A stretch of 32,263 bases of DNA, taken from Bacteroides sp. (GTDB lineage Bacteria > Bacteroidota > Bacteroidia > Bacteroidales > Muribaculaceae). The stretch covers positions 12,202-44,464 of the forward strand of contig JAAVDD010000016.1 of the NCBI GenBank assembly GCA_014801985.1, written 5' to 3'. The notes beneath the pieces are model-generated. The model was given only the letters and a program-made list of their open reading frames with translations, was not told the DNA's origin and did no database searches. Position numbers and translations under genes: made by a program. Below are positions 1 through 7,818 of the stretch, piece after piece. Numbering within the stretch: position 1 is the stretch's first letter; the number at the start of each line of letters is the position of its first letter.

Positions 1-251
1 CCCGAATCAGCATCATGTTCAAGATGGCCAACATCGGTGATGTTGCGAACATAACGCACCTTATATCCTAAATGTTGCAGATAGCGGAAAAGGATATCGA
101 ATGTGATAGCCGGACGTGCATGACCCAAATGAGCGTCGCCATATACGGTTGGGCCACACACATACATACCGACATGCCCGTCGTGAAGTGGCCTGAAAGG
201 CTGTTTCACGCGGGCAAGCGAATTGTATATGAAAAGATTATTATCCTTCAT
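1..251 (-). CDS. cysS: Cysteinyl-tRNA synthetase, N-terminal part (runs off the window)
   Basis: This enzyme charges tRNA-Cys with cysteine in the cytoplasm. Only the first 83 codons are present; the gene continues beyond position 1. The ATG is at 251-249. Reading back, the class I signature is clear: [16 protein letters not shown] at residues 29-44, with the zinc-ligand Cys32 and the HIGH-type motif in the form HLGH (41-44), followed by the conserved stretch around [13 protein letters not shown]. The gene starts one base after the stop of the upstream DUF3467 gene, so the two are almost certainly co-transcribed. The identification is firm. Nothing can be said about the catalytic KMSKS loop or the anticodon-binding domain, which lie outside the window. 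Confidence 0.93.
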   Translation of the reverse strand, partial: MKDNNLFIYNSLARVKQPFRPLHDGHVGMYVCGPTVYGDAHLGHARPAITFDILFRYLQHLGYKVRYVRNITDVGHLEHDADS

Positions 252-252
252 A

Positions 253-534
253 TTAGTTATTTCCGGCAGCAGTGCGAGGCATGATCTCGCCAAACTGTGC
301 CTCATATTTCTTGATATTGTCGGTGAGCGCGAAGAGAAGCTGCTTTGCATTCTCAGGGCTCATGATTACGCGGCTCACTACAGGTGCCTGAGGCATGCCG
401 GGAGCAGCGAAGATGAAGTCCATAAGGAATTCGTTGGGGCCGTGGCCAATCATAGCGAGGTTGCTGTATTTACCGTCGGCCATGTCGGGACGGAGCTGAA
501 TCTGAAGCTGGTTTTTGTTTTCTTTGTTTTCCAT
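253..534 (-). CDS. DUF3467 family protein
   Basis: This small cytoplasmic protein of 93 residues matches the DUF3467 pattern, a family widespread in Bacteroidota with no established function. Recognisable parts are the start [20 protein letters not shown], the central [15 protein letters not shown] block, and [27 protein letters not shown] near the C terminus. There is no signal peptide or membrane segment. It lies 65 bp downstream of the LolD-like ATPase gene and one base before cysS, so it probably belongs to the same long minus-strand transcript. The ATG at 534 gives the usual family length of about 100 residues. The family call is by recognition of the pattern; no biochemical role is claimed. 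Confidence 0.8.
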   Translation of the reverse strand: MENKENKNQLQIQLRPDMADGKYSNLAMIGHGPNEFLMDFIFAAPGMPQAPVVSRVIMSPENAKQLLFALTDNIKKYEAQFGEIMPRTAAGNN

Positions 535-599
535 TTTCTTATGTTATTATAAATTAGTTTATCATTTTTCGGCCAATTGAGGCGAAACGTTTTGCGAAT

Positions 600-1295
600 T
601 TAATAAATAAAAGTGGAATTATCAAATTTTGCAACAGTTTCGATTCCCACGATGCGGCCATCTGCCATATTCACCACCCTGTCGGCAATGCGTGCTATTG
701 AAGGATCATGGGTCACAATCACAAAGGTCTGACCCAATTCAAGTCGCAACTTGGAGATCACGGAGCAGATTTCATCGCGGTTACGCGAATCGAGACTACC
801 TGTCGGTTCATCAGCGAAGATCACCGAAGGATCGTTGATCAATGCTCTGGCAATCGCAGCCCTCTGACGTTCTCCGCCCGACATTTGAGTGGGTTTATGT
901 CGCAGACGGTCCGAAAGTCCAAGCAGGTCGAGAAGTTCTCCGGCACGCTTCATCGCCTTCCTCCTCGACACTCCGGCTATGAGAGCCGGAAGAGCAACGT
1001 TCTCCTGCGCCGAAAACTCAGGCAGAAGCTGATGAAACTGGAAGATGAAGCCGATATTGCTGTTGCGGAATTCCGATAGACGGCGGTCGCTCAAAGAGGT
1101 GATCTCCGTTCCGTCATAGCTCACCGAACCCCGGTCGGGGAGATCAAGCGTGCCGGCAATCTGGAGGAGTGTGGTCTTTCCTGCTCCACTCGGACCGACG
1201 ATAGTCATTATCTCATGGTCGGCGATGGATAGCTCTATATCCTGCAACACTTCCAGAGATCCGTATGATTTGGATATCCCTTTCAGTTGAATCAT
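600..1295 (-). CDS. LolD-like ABC transporter ATP-binding protein
   Basis: This 231-residue ABC ATPase belongs to the LolD/MacB type that powers lipoprotein release or macrolide-type export complexes. Visible motifs are Walker A GPSGAGKT (34-41), the Q-loop glutamine at 86 in FIFQFHQLLPEFSAQENV, the signature MSGGERQR (138-145), Walker B VIFADEP (158-164) and the switch histidine 196 in VIVTHD. An ATG at 1448 would add 51 residues, but that stretch is the reading-frame shadow of the upstream HMA gene, so the start at 1295, four bases after the HMA stop, is preferred. No LolC/LolE-type permease gene is next to it, which makes it an orphan ATPase within a copper-handling operon. It may pair with a permease encoded elsewhere. 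Confidence 0.85.
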   Translation of the reverse strand: MIQLKGISKSYGSLEVLQDIELSIADHEIMTIVGPSGAGKTTLLQIAGTLDLPDRGSVSYDGTEITSLSDRRLSEFRNSNIGFIFQFHQLLPEFSAQENVALPALIAGVSRRKAMKRAGELLDLLGLSDRLRHKPTQMSGGERQRAAIARALINDPSVIFADEPTGSLDSRNRDEICSVISKLRLELGQTFVIVTHDPSIARIADRVVNMADGRIVGIETVAKFDNSTFIY

Positions 1296-1299
1296 GGCA

Positions 1300-1524
1300 T
1301 CAATATCCGGTCTGCGGCATCCATGTGCCTTTGAATCCAGTCTCAGCCACAGCTGCCTCCACCTCGCGGGCACGGGTCTCATCGTCAGGGACACCATGCA
1401 TTTCAAGCACCTTGTCGCTGTTCTCAAGGTCGAGACTCCAGTTTTCATTTGGGAATTTGCTCTGAAGATGATTCAGAATGGTTGTCTTGCAACCGCCGCA
1501 TTTGGCATTTGTCTTAAATTTCAT
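1300..1524 (-). CDS. Small HMA-domain metal-binding protein (CopZ-like)
   Basis: This 74-residue protein consists of a single heavy-metal-associated fold. The metal site is Cys9-Gly-Gly-Cys12 in the sequence AKCGGCK near the N terminus. The rest fits the ferredoxin-like beta-alpha-beta layout, ending around VEAAVAETGFKG. It sits 19 bp downstream of copA and four bp upstream of the LolD-like ATPase. A cytosolic copper chaperone feeding CopA is the natural reading, by analogy with CopZ. CGGC is less common than the GMxCxxC form, and the Met before the motif is missing, so metal preference is open. No signal peptide is seen. Confidence 0.8.
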   Translation of the reverse strand: MKFKTNAKCGGCKTTILNHLQSKFPNENWSLDLENSDKVLEMHGVPDDETRAREVEAAVAETGFKGTWMPQTGY

Positions 1525-1543
1525 AATATTTATATTTTAAAAG

Positions 1544-3748
1544 TTATATCTTCATTTTGTTAAGACGGAGTGAATTGCCTACCACGCATACCGATGACAG
1601 AGCCATCGCCGCTGATGCGAACATCGGATTGAGCATTAAGCCAAGAGGAAAGAGCACTCCGGCTGCCAAGGGGATACCTATGATATTATATATAAAAGCC
1701 CAGAATAGATTCTCGCGTATCACCTTAAGCGTGGCTCGCGCTAATCCGACAGCCTTTGGAATCGACGATAGTTTTCCGCCTGTGATAGTGAGTTGGGCTG
1801 TCTCGATGGCAATATCCGAACCGCTTCCCATCGCGATTGCCACGTCGGCCTCAGCAAGAGCCTGCGTGTCATTGATACCGTCGCCGGCCATTGCCACAAT
1901 ATCCCCCTCCTTCATCTCTCTCTTCACGAAGTCCTGCTTCCCGGCCGGAAGCATCTGCGCCTCTATATGGTCAATGCTGGTTTGGGAAGCAATATGTCGT
2001 GCTGTAGAGAGTCGGTCACCGGTGAGGAGGACAGTCTCGATTCCTAATTTTTTCAGGATTGTTATTGAAGTGGCCGCATCCGGACGCACCTTATCCTCCA
2101 CTCGGAAGATGAGTCTTATTTCATCTTCTTTATACACAGCCACCAATCCGGCTCCCTCTGCAAGCCATTTCTCTCCCTCAGTTTTCATCTCGGCCGACTC
2201 TTCGGCTCTCTCGGCAGAGAAAGCCCCGATTTCATATCTATTCCCGTCGTAGGAGCATATAATCCCCTTGCCGGGAATATAGTCGAATTTATCAGGAGCA
2301 ATGGCCTTGATACCCTCCGAAGAGATATAATCGCAAAGGGCCTCCGAGAGAGGATGGATGCTATTCTGCTCCGCTCCCAATGTCAGAGCAAGCAATGTAG
2401 TCTTTTCATTCTCAGAAAGACTCTCTGCAAACAGAGTGGCTGTTACCCTTGGTCTACCTTCAGTAAGCGTACCGGTCTTGTCTATGGCAAGGAGATTTAC
2501 TTTAGCCAAACGTTCAAGAGCCGCTGCATCCTTAACAAGGATACCATTTCGGGCACCGCGTCCGATCCCGACCATCATTGCAGTGGGAGTGGCAAGCCCC
2601 AAAGCGCAGGGACAAGCAATCACCAATACGGATACGGCGGCCACAATCCCAACCGAAACATTTCCGATAAAGATCCATACAATTAACGTGAGGATGGAAA
2701 GAGCCATGACTGTCGGCACAAACACAGCACTGATTTTATCTACCAGTCGCTGCACCGGTGCCTTTGAACCTTGTGCTTCACGGACAGCTCGGATTATCCT
2801 TGATAACTGCGTTTCAGCTCCGACTTCCGATGCACGCATCACAAAGGAACCGATACCGTTTATAGTTCCAGCTGTCACCTTGTCACCGGGACGTTTCTCC
2901 ACTTTCACCGGTTCGCCGGTAAGCATACTTTCGTCTACGCCGGAAATCCCTTCTGTAACAATACCGTCGGCAGGTATCTTCTCTCCGGGACGCACTGCAA
3001 TTAGGTCTCCTTTCTTTATCTGCGAGATATCTACGACCCTGCGTTCTCCGTCTGGGGTGATAAGCATTGCTTCTGTAGGCTGTAGACCCATCAGAGCCTT
3101 CAATGCGACCCCTGTGTTATGACGCGAGCGTGTCTCCATAAGTTTTCCTGTAAGCACAAAAGCAATAATCATCGCCGCCCCCTCATAATAAAGGTCGGCA
3201 TTGAGTCCATGTGCCGTTACGAATTCCGGGAAGATAGTGACGGCCAAAGAATAGAGGAAGCTTACGGCCGTGGATACAGCCACCAGCGAATCCATATTGG
3301 GGGCCTTGGAGATGAGCGCCTTGAAGCCGCGGCGATAAAATCCGGCTCCGCAGAAGAGCATCACTGCCAAAGTAATCACCATATAGACCCAGGCATCACC
3401 GGGGAAATGAATGTGGAGCATACATAGGGCTGAGAGGGGTATTGTCAACACCCATGCCAGTATTGTCTTGCGCTTCATGGAAAGATACTCCTCTTCATCA
3501 GCACGTTCCTTCTTTTCCACAGCTTCCTTCTCCGACTTTTCGATGATCATGTCGTATCCGGCCTCACGAATAGCCTCCGCCACTTTTTCAGGGGATGTCT
3601 CTTTCGGATTCCATTCGAGAGAAAGGGAGGAATTGGCGAAATTCACTTCCGCTGAACTGACTCCGGGTTGAGAGGCCGCGGTTTTTTCCACAGTATTGGA
3701 ACAGACGGCACACATCATTCCGGTGATTGGAAATATACCTTTCTTCAT
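1544..3748 (-). CDS. copA: Copper-exporting P1B-type ATPase
   Basis: This 734-residue inner-membrane pump uses ATP to export copper(I). The order of domains is an N-terminal HMA domain with Cys13 and Cys16 in GMMCAVC, a set of transmembrane helices starting near residue 95, an actuator domain with TGEP (277-280), the metal-transport motif CPC (379-381) in the membrane, the phosphorylated Asp423 in DKTGTLT, the SIHPLSEA motif (His465-Pro466) of P1B pumps, and GDGIND (622-627) in the P domain. CPC together with the N and MxxS-type residues in the last helices fits the CopA (P1B-1) group. It has one HMA domain where many homologues have two. It follows the methyltransferase gene by 21 bp and precedes the small HMA protein by 19 bp. 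Length is normal for the family. Confidence 0.93.
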   Translation of the reverse strand: MKKGIFPITGMMCAVCSNTVEKTAASQPGVSSAEVNFANSSLSLEWNPKETSPEKVAEAIREAGYDMIIEKSEKEAVEKKERADEEEYLSMKRKTILAWVLTIPLSALCMLHIHFPGDAWVYMVITLAVMLFCGAGFYRRGFKALISKAPNMDSLVAVSTAVSFLYSLAVTIFPEFVTAHGLNADLYYEGAAMIIAFVLTGKLMETRSRHNTGVALKALMGLQPTEAMLITPDGERRVVDISQIKKGDLIAVRPGEKIPADGIVTEGISGVDESMLTGEPVKVEKRPGDKVTAGTINGIGSFVMRASEVGAETQLSRIIRAVREAQGSKAPVQRLVDKISAVFVPTVMALSILTLIVWIFIGNVSVGIVAAVSVLVIACPCALGLATPTAMMVGIGRGARNGILVKDAAALERLAKVNLLAIDKTGTLTEGRPRVTATLFAESLSENEKTTLLALTLGAEQNSIHPLSEALCDYISSEGIKAIAPDKFDYIPGKGIICSYDGNRYEIGAFSAERAEESAEMKTEGEKWLAEGAGLVAVYKEDEIRLIFRVEDKVRPDAATSITILKKLGIETVLLTGDRLSTARHIASQTSIDHIEAQMLPAGKQDFVKREMKEGDIVAMAGDGINDTQALAEADVAIAMGSGSDIAIETAQLTITGGKLSSIPKAVGLARATLKVIRENLFWAFIYNIIGIPLAAGVLFPLGLMLNPMFASAAMALSSVCVVGNSLRLNKMKI

Positions 3749-3769
3749 GTATAATTTATATTTTCATTA

Positions 3770-5035
3770 TTAAAGATTCCTTATCCTCCATTCTGAGGGA
3801 TAGAGGTTATTGGCTCTCTGACCTATATTTTTTACAAACCCCAGCGGGAATCCTTTGAATTTAATCACTACAAATCCCTTGCCGATTTCCGGAGGAAGAT
3901 GAAGCGCCTCGTGGCGGAGATAGGAGAGGGCAGTGGCTTCATCCACTTCAATCCCCTCAAATTCTTCGCTTGGGAAATCCGAGGATAGAGCCCATTGCGA
4001 ACAAGGCACCATATCCCGACCTTTCTGTTCGCGTTGCGGCACTCCGTCGGCAATCACTTTTACATTTTTACGCAGCCACTCCTTTAGTTTCGGGAGTGGG
4101 ACCGTGCGTTCCTCATGATCGATTTCTTTTCTCATCACTGCCACGAAAAGACCTTCACCACGTGTGCGGTGAGGCATAAAGCGGAAACAGGGGTAGGGGG
4201 TATCTATGCCGCCATGAATTTCCCAATCATCGGGAAATCCGGGATCAAATGGCACCATGCCCTTCTCCTCGACAAGCCATTCCACCTGACGCTCATTCTC
4301 TTCCCGATTGAATGTGCAGGTGGAATAGATCATGAATCCTCCCGGCTTAAGAATATCGCAGGCATTTTCAAGAATCTCCCTTTGAAGCGCGGCACATTGT
4401 TTCACGAGCGATTCACTCCATTGCTGACGTGCCACCGGTTCTTTCCGCATCATTCCCTCTCCGGAACAGGGTGCGTCGACGGCAACTATGTCAAAAGCTT
4501 TACCTGCTTTGGCAAGCCGGTCGACTGAGGAATTGGTTACCATTATTTCAGGGTATCCCCATTTAAGAAGATTCTCTTTCAGAGCTCCGGCTCTTTGAGG
4601 AGTGAACTCATTGGCCACGACAAAAATCCCGTCGGGGATGGCGTTGATAATAGATGTGGTCTTTCCTCCCGGAGCAGCACAAAGGTCGATCACGGCCGGA
4701 GTGCGCGAAGTGTCGAAAGCCATAGGTATGATGCGCTCGACGATGGTTTCATATATCATCGATGATGCTTCCTGAACATAGAATGTCCCTGCATGGAGAA
4801 GCGGGTTAAGGGTGAATTTGGGTCGGGAAGGAAGATAACGTCCCGAAGTGCACCACATCACAGCTTCCATGTCGTTGTAACCAATCGGTGTGTCATCTGC
4901 AAGCTTACGGCGGTTAAGCTTGATTGATACCTGTGGCTCACGGTCGAGAGCCTCGAAAAGAAGATCAGCCTCTTCTGGAAGAAGGGCTCGCATTTCATCC
5001 ATAAAACCTTGCGGCAGTGGGGCGGTAATGGCCAT
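3770..5035 (-). CDS. RsmB/NOP-family rRNA (cytosine-C5) methyltransferase, RsmF-like
   Basis: This 421-residue enzyme transfers a methyl group from S-adenosylmethionine to C5 of cytosine in rRNA. The SAM-binding motif is DLCAAPGGKT (117-126). The two catalytic cysteines of the family are seen: Cys190 in DAPCSGEGM and Cys240 in YSTCT. After the catalytic domain a C-terminal part of about 130 residues ends in GFPLGFVKNIGQRANNLYPSEWRI, like the PUA-type tail of RsmF and YebU proteins, which supports RsmF rather than RsmB. The exact target base cannot be read from sequence. It is the first gene of the minus-strand run and has its own promoter upstream. Confidence 0.87.
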   Translation of the reverse strand: MAITAPLPQGFMDEMRALLPEEADLLFEALDREPQVSIKLNRRKLADDTPIGYNDMEAVMWCTSGRYLPSRPKFTLNPLLHAGTFYVQEASSMIYETIVERIIPMAFDTSRTPAVIDLCAAPGGKTTSIINAIPDGIFVVANEFTPQRAGALKENLLKWGYPEIMVTNSSVDRLAKAGKAFDIVAVDAPCSGEGMMRKEPVARQQWSESLVKQCAALQREILENACDILKPGGFMIYSTCTFNREENERQVEWLVEEKGMVPFDPGFPDDWEIHGGIDTPYPCFRFMPHRTRGEGLFVAVMRKEIDHEERTVPLPKLKEWLRKNVKVIADGVPQREQKGRDMVPCSQWALSSDFPSEEFEGIEVDEATALSYLRHEALHLPPEIGKGFVVIKFKGFPLGFVKNIGQRANNLYPSEWRIRNL

Positions 5036-5063
5036 AATTCACAAATAATTGATATACTCTTAG

Positions 5064-5071
5064 CAAAATTA
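5064..5071 (-). promoter_or_regulatory. Promoter -7 element for the rRNA methyltransferase operon
   Basis: The minus strand reads TAATTTTG here, a match to the Bacteroidota TAnnTTTG element, about 29 bases before the ATG at 5035. A second overlapping match, TATTTTTG, lies just upstream. No clean -33 box stands at the ideal distance, so the exact start site is uncertain. It lies back to back with the promoter of the RsmI-like gene. Confidence 0.5.
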
Positions 5072-5116
5072 ACAAAAATAAGCAAATAAAGAGGTGAGGA
5101 ATTGGTGAATATTTCA

Positions 5117-5124
5117 TAAATTTG
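5117..5124 (+). promoter_or_regulatory. Promoter -7 element abutting the RsmI-like start codon
   Basis: TAAATTTG matches TAnnTTTG. A TTGG near 5102 is a poor candidate -33 box because it is too close. The element ends only four bases before the ATG at 5129, so transcription would begin at or next to the start codon. Confidence 0.5.
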
Positions 5125-5128
5125 TATT

Positions 5129-5857
5129 ATGGAACTTAAAGCGGCTTTATATCTGATACCTGTCAATATCAGCGACGCACCTCTCGACGACGCTATTCCC
5201 TTGGGAAACCTAAACGTGGTGAAGGGGATACGTCACCTAATAGTGGAAAATATACGTACGGCCCGGCGCTTTCTCAAGCGCTGGGATAAATCTTTCGATA
5301 TAGATAGCATAAACTTTTATGAACTTAACGGTCACACCGATATGCGAGACGTATCGGCGTATCTCGATCCTTTGCGTAAAGGTGATCCGGTCGGAGTTAT
5401 GAGTGAGGCAGGTTGTCCGGCCGTGGCCGATCCCGGTTCCACTGTGGTGGAGATCGCACAGAGAGAGGGGTTAAAGGTTATTCCTATGGTAGGTCCTTCA
5501 AGCATACTGATGTCGCTTATGGCTTCCGGTTTCAATGGTCAGGGATTTGCTTTCAATGGCTATCTGCCGATTGATGATAAAGAAAGACTCCGCACTATCC
5601 GCGAGCTGGAGAATATAGCCGCCAAGAGAGGACAGACTCAGATATTTATTGAGACTCCTTACCGAAACAATAAGATGGTAAGGTTTCTTGCCGAGAATCT
5701 TCGACAAGATACACTTCTTTGCGTGGCTTGCGATATATCTGACCCTGAAAAGGAGAGCATACACACCCGTCGTGCCTCGGCTTGGAAAAAGTGCTCGTAT
5801 GATTACGACAAGCGCCCGGCCATCTTTCTGATACATCGGGAAGGAGGTGGAAGGTAA
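5129..5857 (+). CDS. SAM-dependent methyltransferase of the RsmI/tetrapyrrole methylase family
   Basis: This 242-residue protein belongs to the family that contains RsmI, the enzyme that 2'-O-methylates C1402 of 16S rRNA. Supporting blocks are LYLIPVNI at the start, the SAM-loop region GDPVGVMSEAGCPAVADPG (usually SDAGTPGISDPG in RsmI), and GPSSILMSLMASGFNGQGFAFNGYLP. The position GC in place of GT and VAD in place of ISD mark it as the divergent Bacteroidota paralogue, so the substrate may differ from C1402. The end overlaps the next gene by one base (TAATG), so translation of the two is probably coupled. Length is somewhat short compared with E. coli RsmI. Confidence 0.8.
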   Translation: MELKAALYLIPVNISDAPLDDAIPLGNLNVVKGIRHLIVENIRTARRFLKRWDKSFDIDSINFYELNGHTDMRDVSAYLDPLRKGDPVGVMSEAGCPAVADPGSTVVEIAQREGLKVIPMVGPSSILMSLMASGFNGQGFAFNGYLPIDDKERLRTIRELENIAAKRGQTQIFIETPYRNNKMVRFLAENLRQDTLLCVACDISDPEKESIHTRRASAWKKCSYDYDKRPAIFLIHREGGGR

Positions 5858-6891
5858 TGAGTAAGATAGTTTTTAATCATCCTAAGATCCCTTTCGAGGA
5901 ATTTGCAGCCGACAACGACTATAACAATAAAGAGGAGGAACCTAAAAGTCCCCCTGCCCCTGGATCGAGAGAACGGAAACGTACCTCTCCCGGTCGTCGG
6001 CCGTCATCGGATTTGAAATCGGATTCCTCCGACGGATTTAAACCTGCGGAAGACCGCAGAATGTTTTATGTCTCTTTCGGTTCGGGGTCAAGCGGCAACA
6101 GCTGTTATGTCGGCACAGCAAAAGGAGGAATAATAATCGATGCCGGTCTTAAGGCAGAGGATATAGAAAGAAAACTGCTTGAAAACGGTGTGCCGATGAG
6201 CCATGTCAAAGGTCTTTTCCTTACCCATGACCATTCCGACCATGTAAGATATTCATATAATCTACTGAGGAAATATCGACATATACGATTGTTCTGCACT
6301 CCACGTGTGCTAAATGGTATTCTCCGCCGTCATAGCATCTCGAAGCGAATCAAGGAATATCATGAACCTATCTTCAAGGAGATTCCAAAGAAAATATTGG
6401 ATATGGAAATCACCGCTTTTGATGTGCCCCACGACGGGACAGACAATATGGGATTTTCCATTGAATTTGCCGGCAAGCGTTTCGTGTTAGCCACCGATTT
6501 GGGTGCTGTCACCGAGCGTGCACGCTATTATATGAGCAGGGCCAACTATCTCGTGATAGAGGCTAACTACGATGCGGATATGCTGCGTTTGGGGCGCTAT
6601 CCCGAATATCTCAAGGCAAGAATCATGACCGAACGTGGTCACATGCAGAATGAGGCGACCGCTGCTTTCCTTAAAGAGATTATCAATCCCGAACTTCAGT
6701 ACATCTTCCTATGTCATCTTTCGCAAGACAATAATACTCCGGCCAAGGCTCTTAAGGCGGTTAAGACGGCTCTTGAAGAGGCGGGGAAGAAAGTGGGCAA
6801 TGCAGAGGAGACGATTACCGATCGTCAGGCTGATGTGCAATTGATGGCGCTTCCGCGGTTCGATTCGAGCCGATGGTTTGTATTTTTATAG
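5857..6891 (+). CDS. MBL-fold metallo-hydrolase, YycJ/WalJ-like, with N-terminal extension
   Basis: This 344-residue protein has the metallo-beta-lactamase fold of the YycJ group, putative metal-dependent nucleases or phosphoesterases. The core begins at about residue 69 with FYVSFGSGSSGNSCYVG, and the metal-binding motif THDHSDH is at 123-129. Further ligand-bearing blocks are FDVPHDGTDNMGF and the late IFLCHLSQDNN. The first 68 residues are rich in Pro, Ser, Lys, Arg and acid residues and look disordered. Homologues generally start near the Met at residue 69 (position 6061), which would give 276 residues, so the upstream start is the less certain choice. I keep it because it overlaps the preceding stop by one base, a common coupled arrangement. 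No signal peptide is seen. Confidence 0.83.
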   Translation: MSKIVFNHPKIPFEEFAADNDYNNKEEEPKSPPAPGSRERKRTSPGRRPSSDLKSDSSDGFKPAEDRRMFYVSFGSGSSGNSCYVGTAKGGIIIDAGLKAEDIERKLLENGVPMSHVKGLFLTHDHSDHVRYSYNLLRKYRHIRLFCTPRVLNGILRRHSISKRIKEYHEPIFKEIPKKILDMEITAFDVPHDGTDNMGFSIEFAGKRFVLATDLGAVTERARYYMSRANYLVIEANYDADMLRLGRYPEYLKARIMTERGHMQNEATAAFLKEIINPELQYIFLCHLSQDNNTPAKALKAVKTALEEAGKKVGNAEETITDRQADVQLMALPRFDSSRWFVFL

Positions 6892-6922
6892 TTGTATTAT
6901 GGAATTGCCGACGGCACTTTGG

Positions 6923-7504
6923 CTATTGCTGTTCGGGTGCGTTGGAGGTGGCTATGATGGTCATGAGAGGGCCCTCCTTTCCTGTCGGTGTGAGGGCAGT
7001 GCGTGTCTCGAAGATGAGATAGCCTCCTTCGAAATGATATATCGTCAATTTGTCGAGATCATCTTTCCTGAATTTTGAGGTATCGACCACATGAGAATTG
7101 TCGAGGCCGAAGCTCTGCACTATGTATGTCTCAAGAGCTTCCGGTAGGAGGTCGCCCAAATATAGATTCTTTATTGATACAGATACAGGGGATTTGACTT
7201 TTACCGACCATACTCCGGGAGCACCCTGCACATCGGTATATAGCGGACGTCCTGTCCCGTCGGTCAGCACTCCATTGAAATCATATTCAAGCGAATCAAG
7301 TTCCTCTCCCTGATTGATTGCATCTGCGATGCTGCGGAGGGTCATGGCGATGTCGTTGTCGGCCTGAAAGCTGTCATCTTGGGAGAAACTCATTGTAGAA
7401 TCAACGAGCGACTCCCTTTCAGTCATACCCTCTCTCTTGCCATTTCTGAAGCAGGAGGTGAGAAGCAATGCGCTCCCCAAAAGAAGACAGATGAATAATC
7501 GCAT
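6923..7504 (-). CDS. DUF4738-like lipoprotein
   Basis: This predicted lipoprotein of 193 residues has no known function. The start at 7504 gives a clean signal peptide, MRLFICLLLGSALLLTSC, whose lipobox LTSC places the lipidated cysteine at residue 18. An upstream ATG at 7549 would add 15 polar residues before the signal and is less likely. The mature part is mostly polar, with a domain containing GVWSVKVKSPVSVSIKNLYL and ending in LIFETRTALTPTGKEGPLMTI. It resembles Bacteroidota DUF4738 proteins, but this assignment is by general pattern only. The gene converges on the metallo-hydrolase gene, with 31 bp between the stops, and stands alone on the minus strand. Confidence 0.65.
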   Translation of the reverse strand: MRLFICLLLGSALLLTSCFRNGKREGMTERESLVDSTMSFSQDDSFQADNDIAMTLRSIADAINQGEELDSLEYDFNGVLTDGTGRPLYTDVQGAPGVWSVKVKSPVSVSIKNLYLGDLLPEALETYIVQSFGLDNSHVVDTSKFRKDDLDKLTIYHFEGGYLIFETRTALTPTGKEGPLMTIIATSNAPEQQ

Positions 7505-7616
7505 AAAGACTTTTATGGCCTTTCTTTCATCCGAAAAAACTGTGTCCATTTGATATTCGGTTAACGTGCCTGGAGGATATCCGACCGGCGTTTAAGTTAA
7601 TTTTTCTAAACGACTG

Positions 7617-7624
7617 CAAATATA
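7617..7624 (-). promoter_or_regulatory. Promoter -7 element upstream of the lipoprotein gene
   Basis: The minus strand reads TATATTTG, matching TAnnTTTG, with TTGG about 20 bases further upstream as a possible -33 box. The implied 5' leader to the ATG at 7504 is about 108 bases. Confidence 0.4.
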
Positions 7625-7713
7625 TCTAATGTTTTTGAATTATGCCAATAAATGTGAAGAAAAGTTAAGCAACACCCTGAAAAATATCCCTAATCCCTAA
7701 TCCGGAAAAGAAT

Positions 7714-7749
7714 AATCTCCGGAAAGAGAAGGCCTCTATTCCGGAGATT
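7714..7749 (-). terminator. Hairpin downstream of the tricorn-like peptidase gene
   Basis: AATCTCCGGA (7714-7723) and TCCGGAGATT (7740-7749) are a perfect 10-bp inverted repeat with a 16-base loop that can itself pair AGAG with CTCT. On the minus strand it lies about 70 bases after the peptidase stop and is followed by a T-rich run, which fits a terminator. The rest of 7625-7818 shows no gene. Confidence 0.55.
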
Positions 7750-7818
7750 AAATTCTATGATTCTTAATTCTTAGCAACTACTTTGTAAAAAATATATCGA
7801 TTAATTTTTAGTAGCTAC

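Noticed and set aside
1296-1448. Longer start for the LolD-like ATPase
   Set aside because: The added 51 residues are read in another frame through the HMA gene and lie before the normal ABC start.
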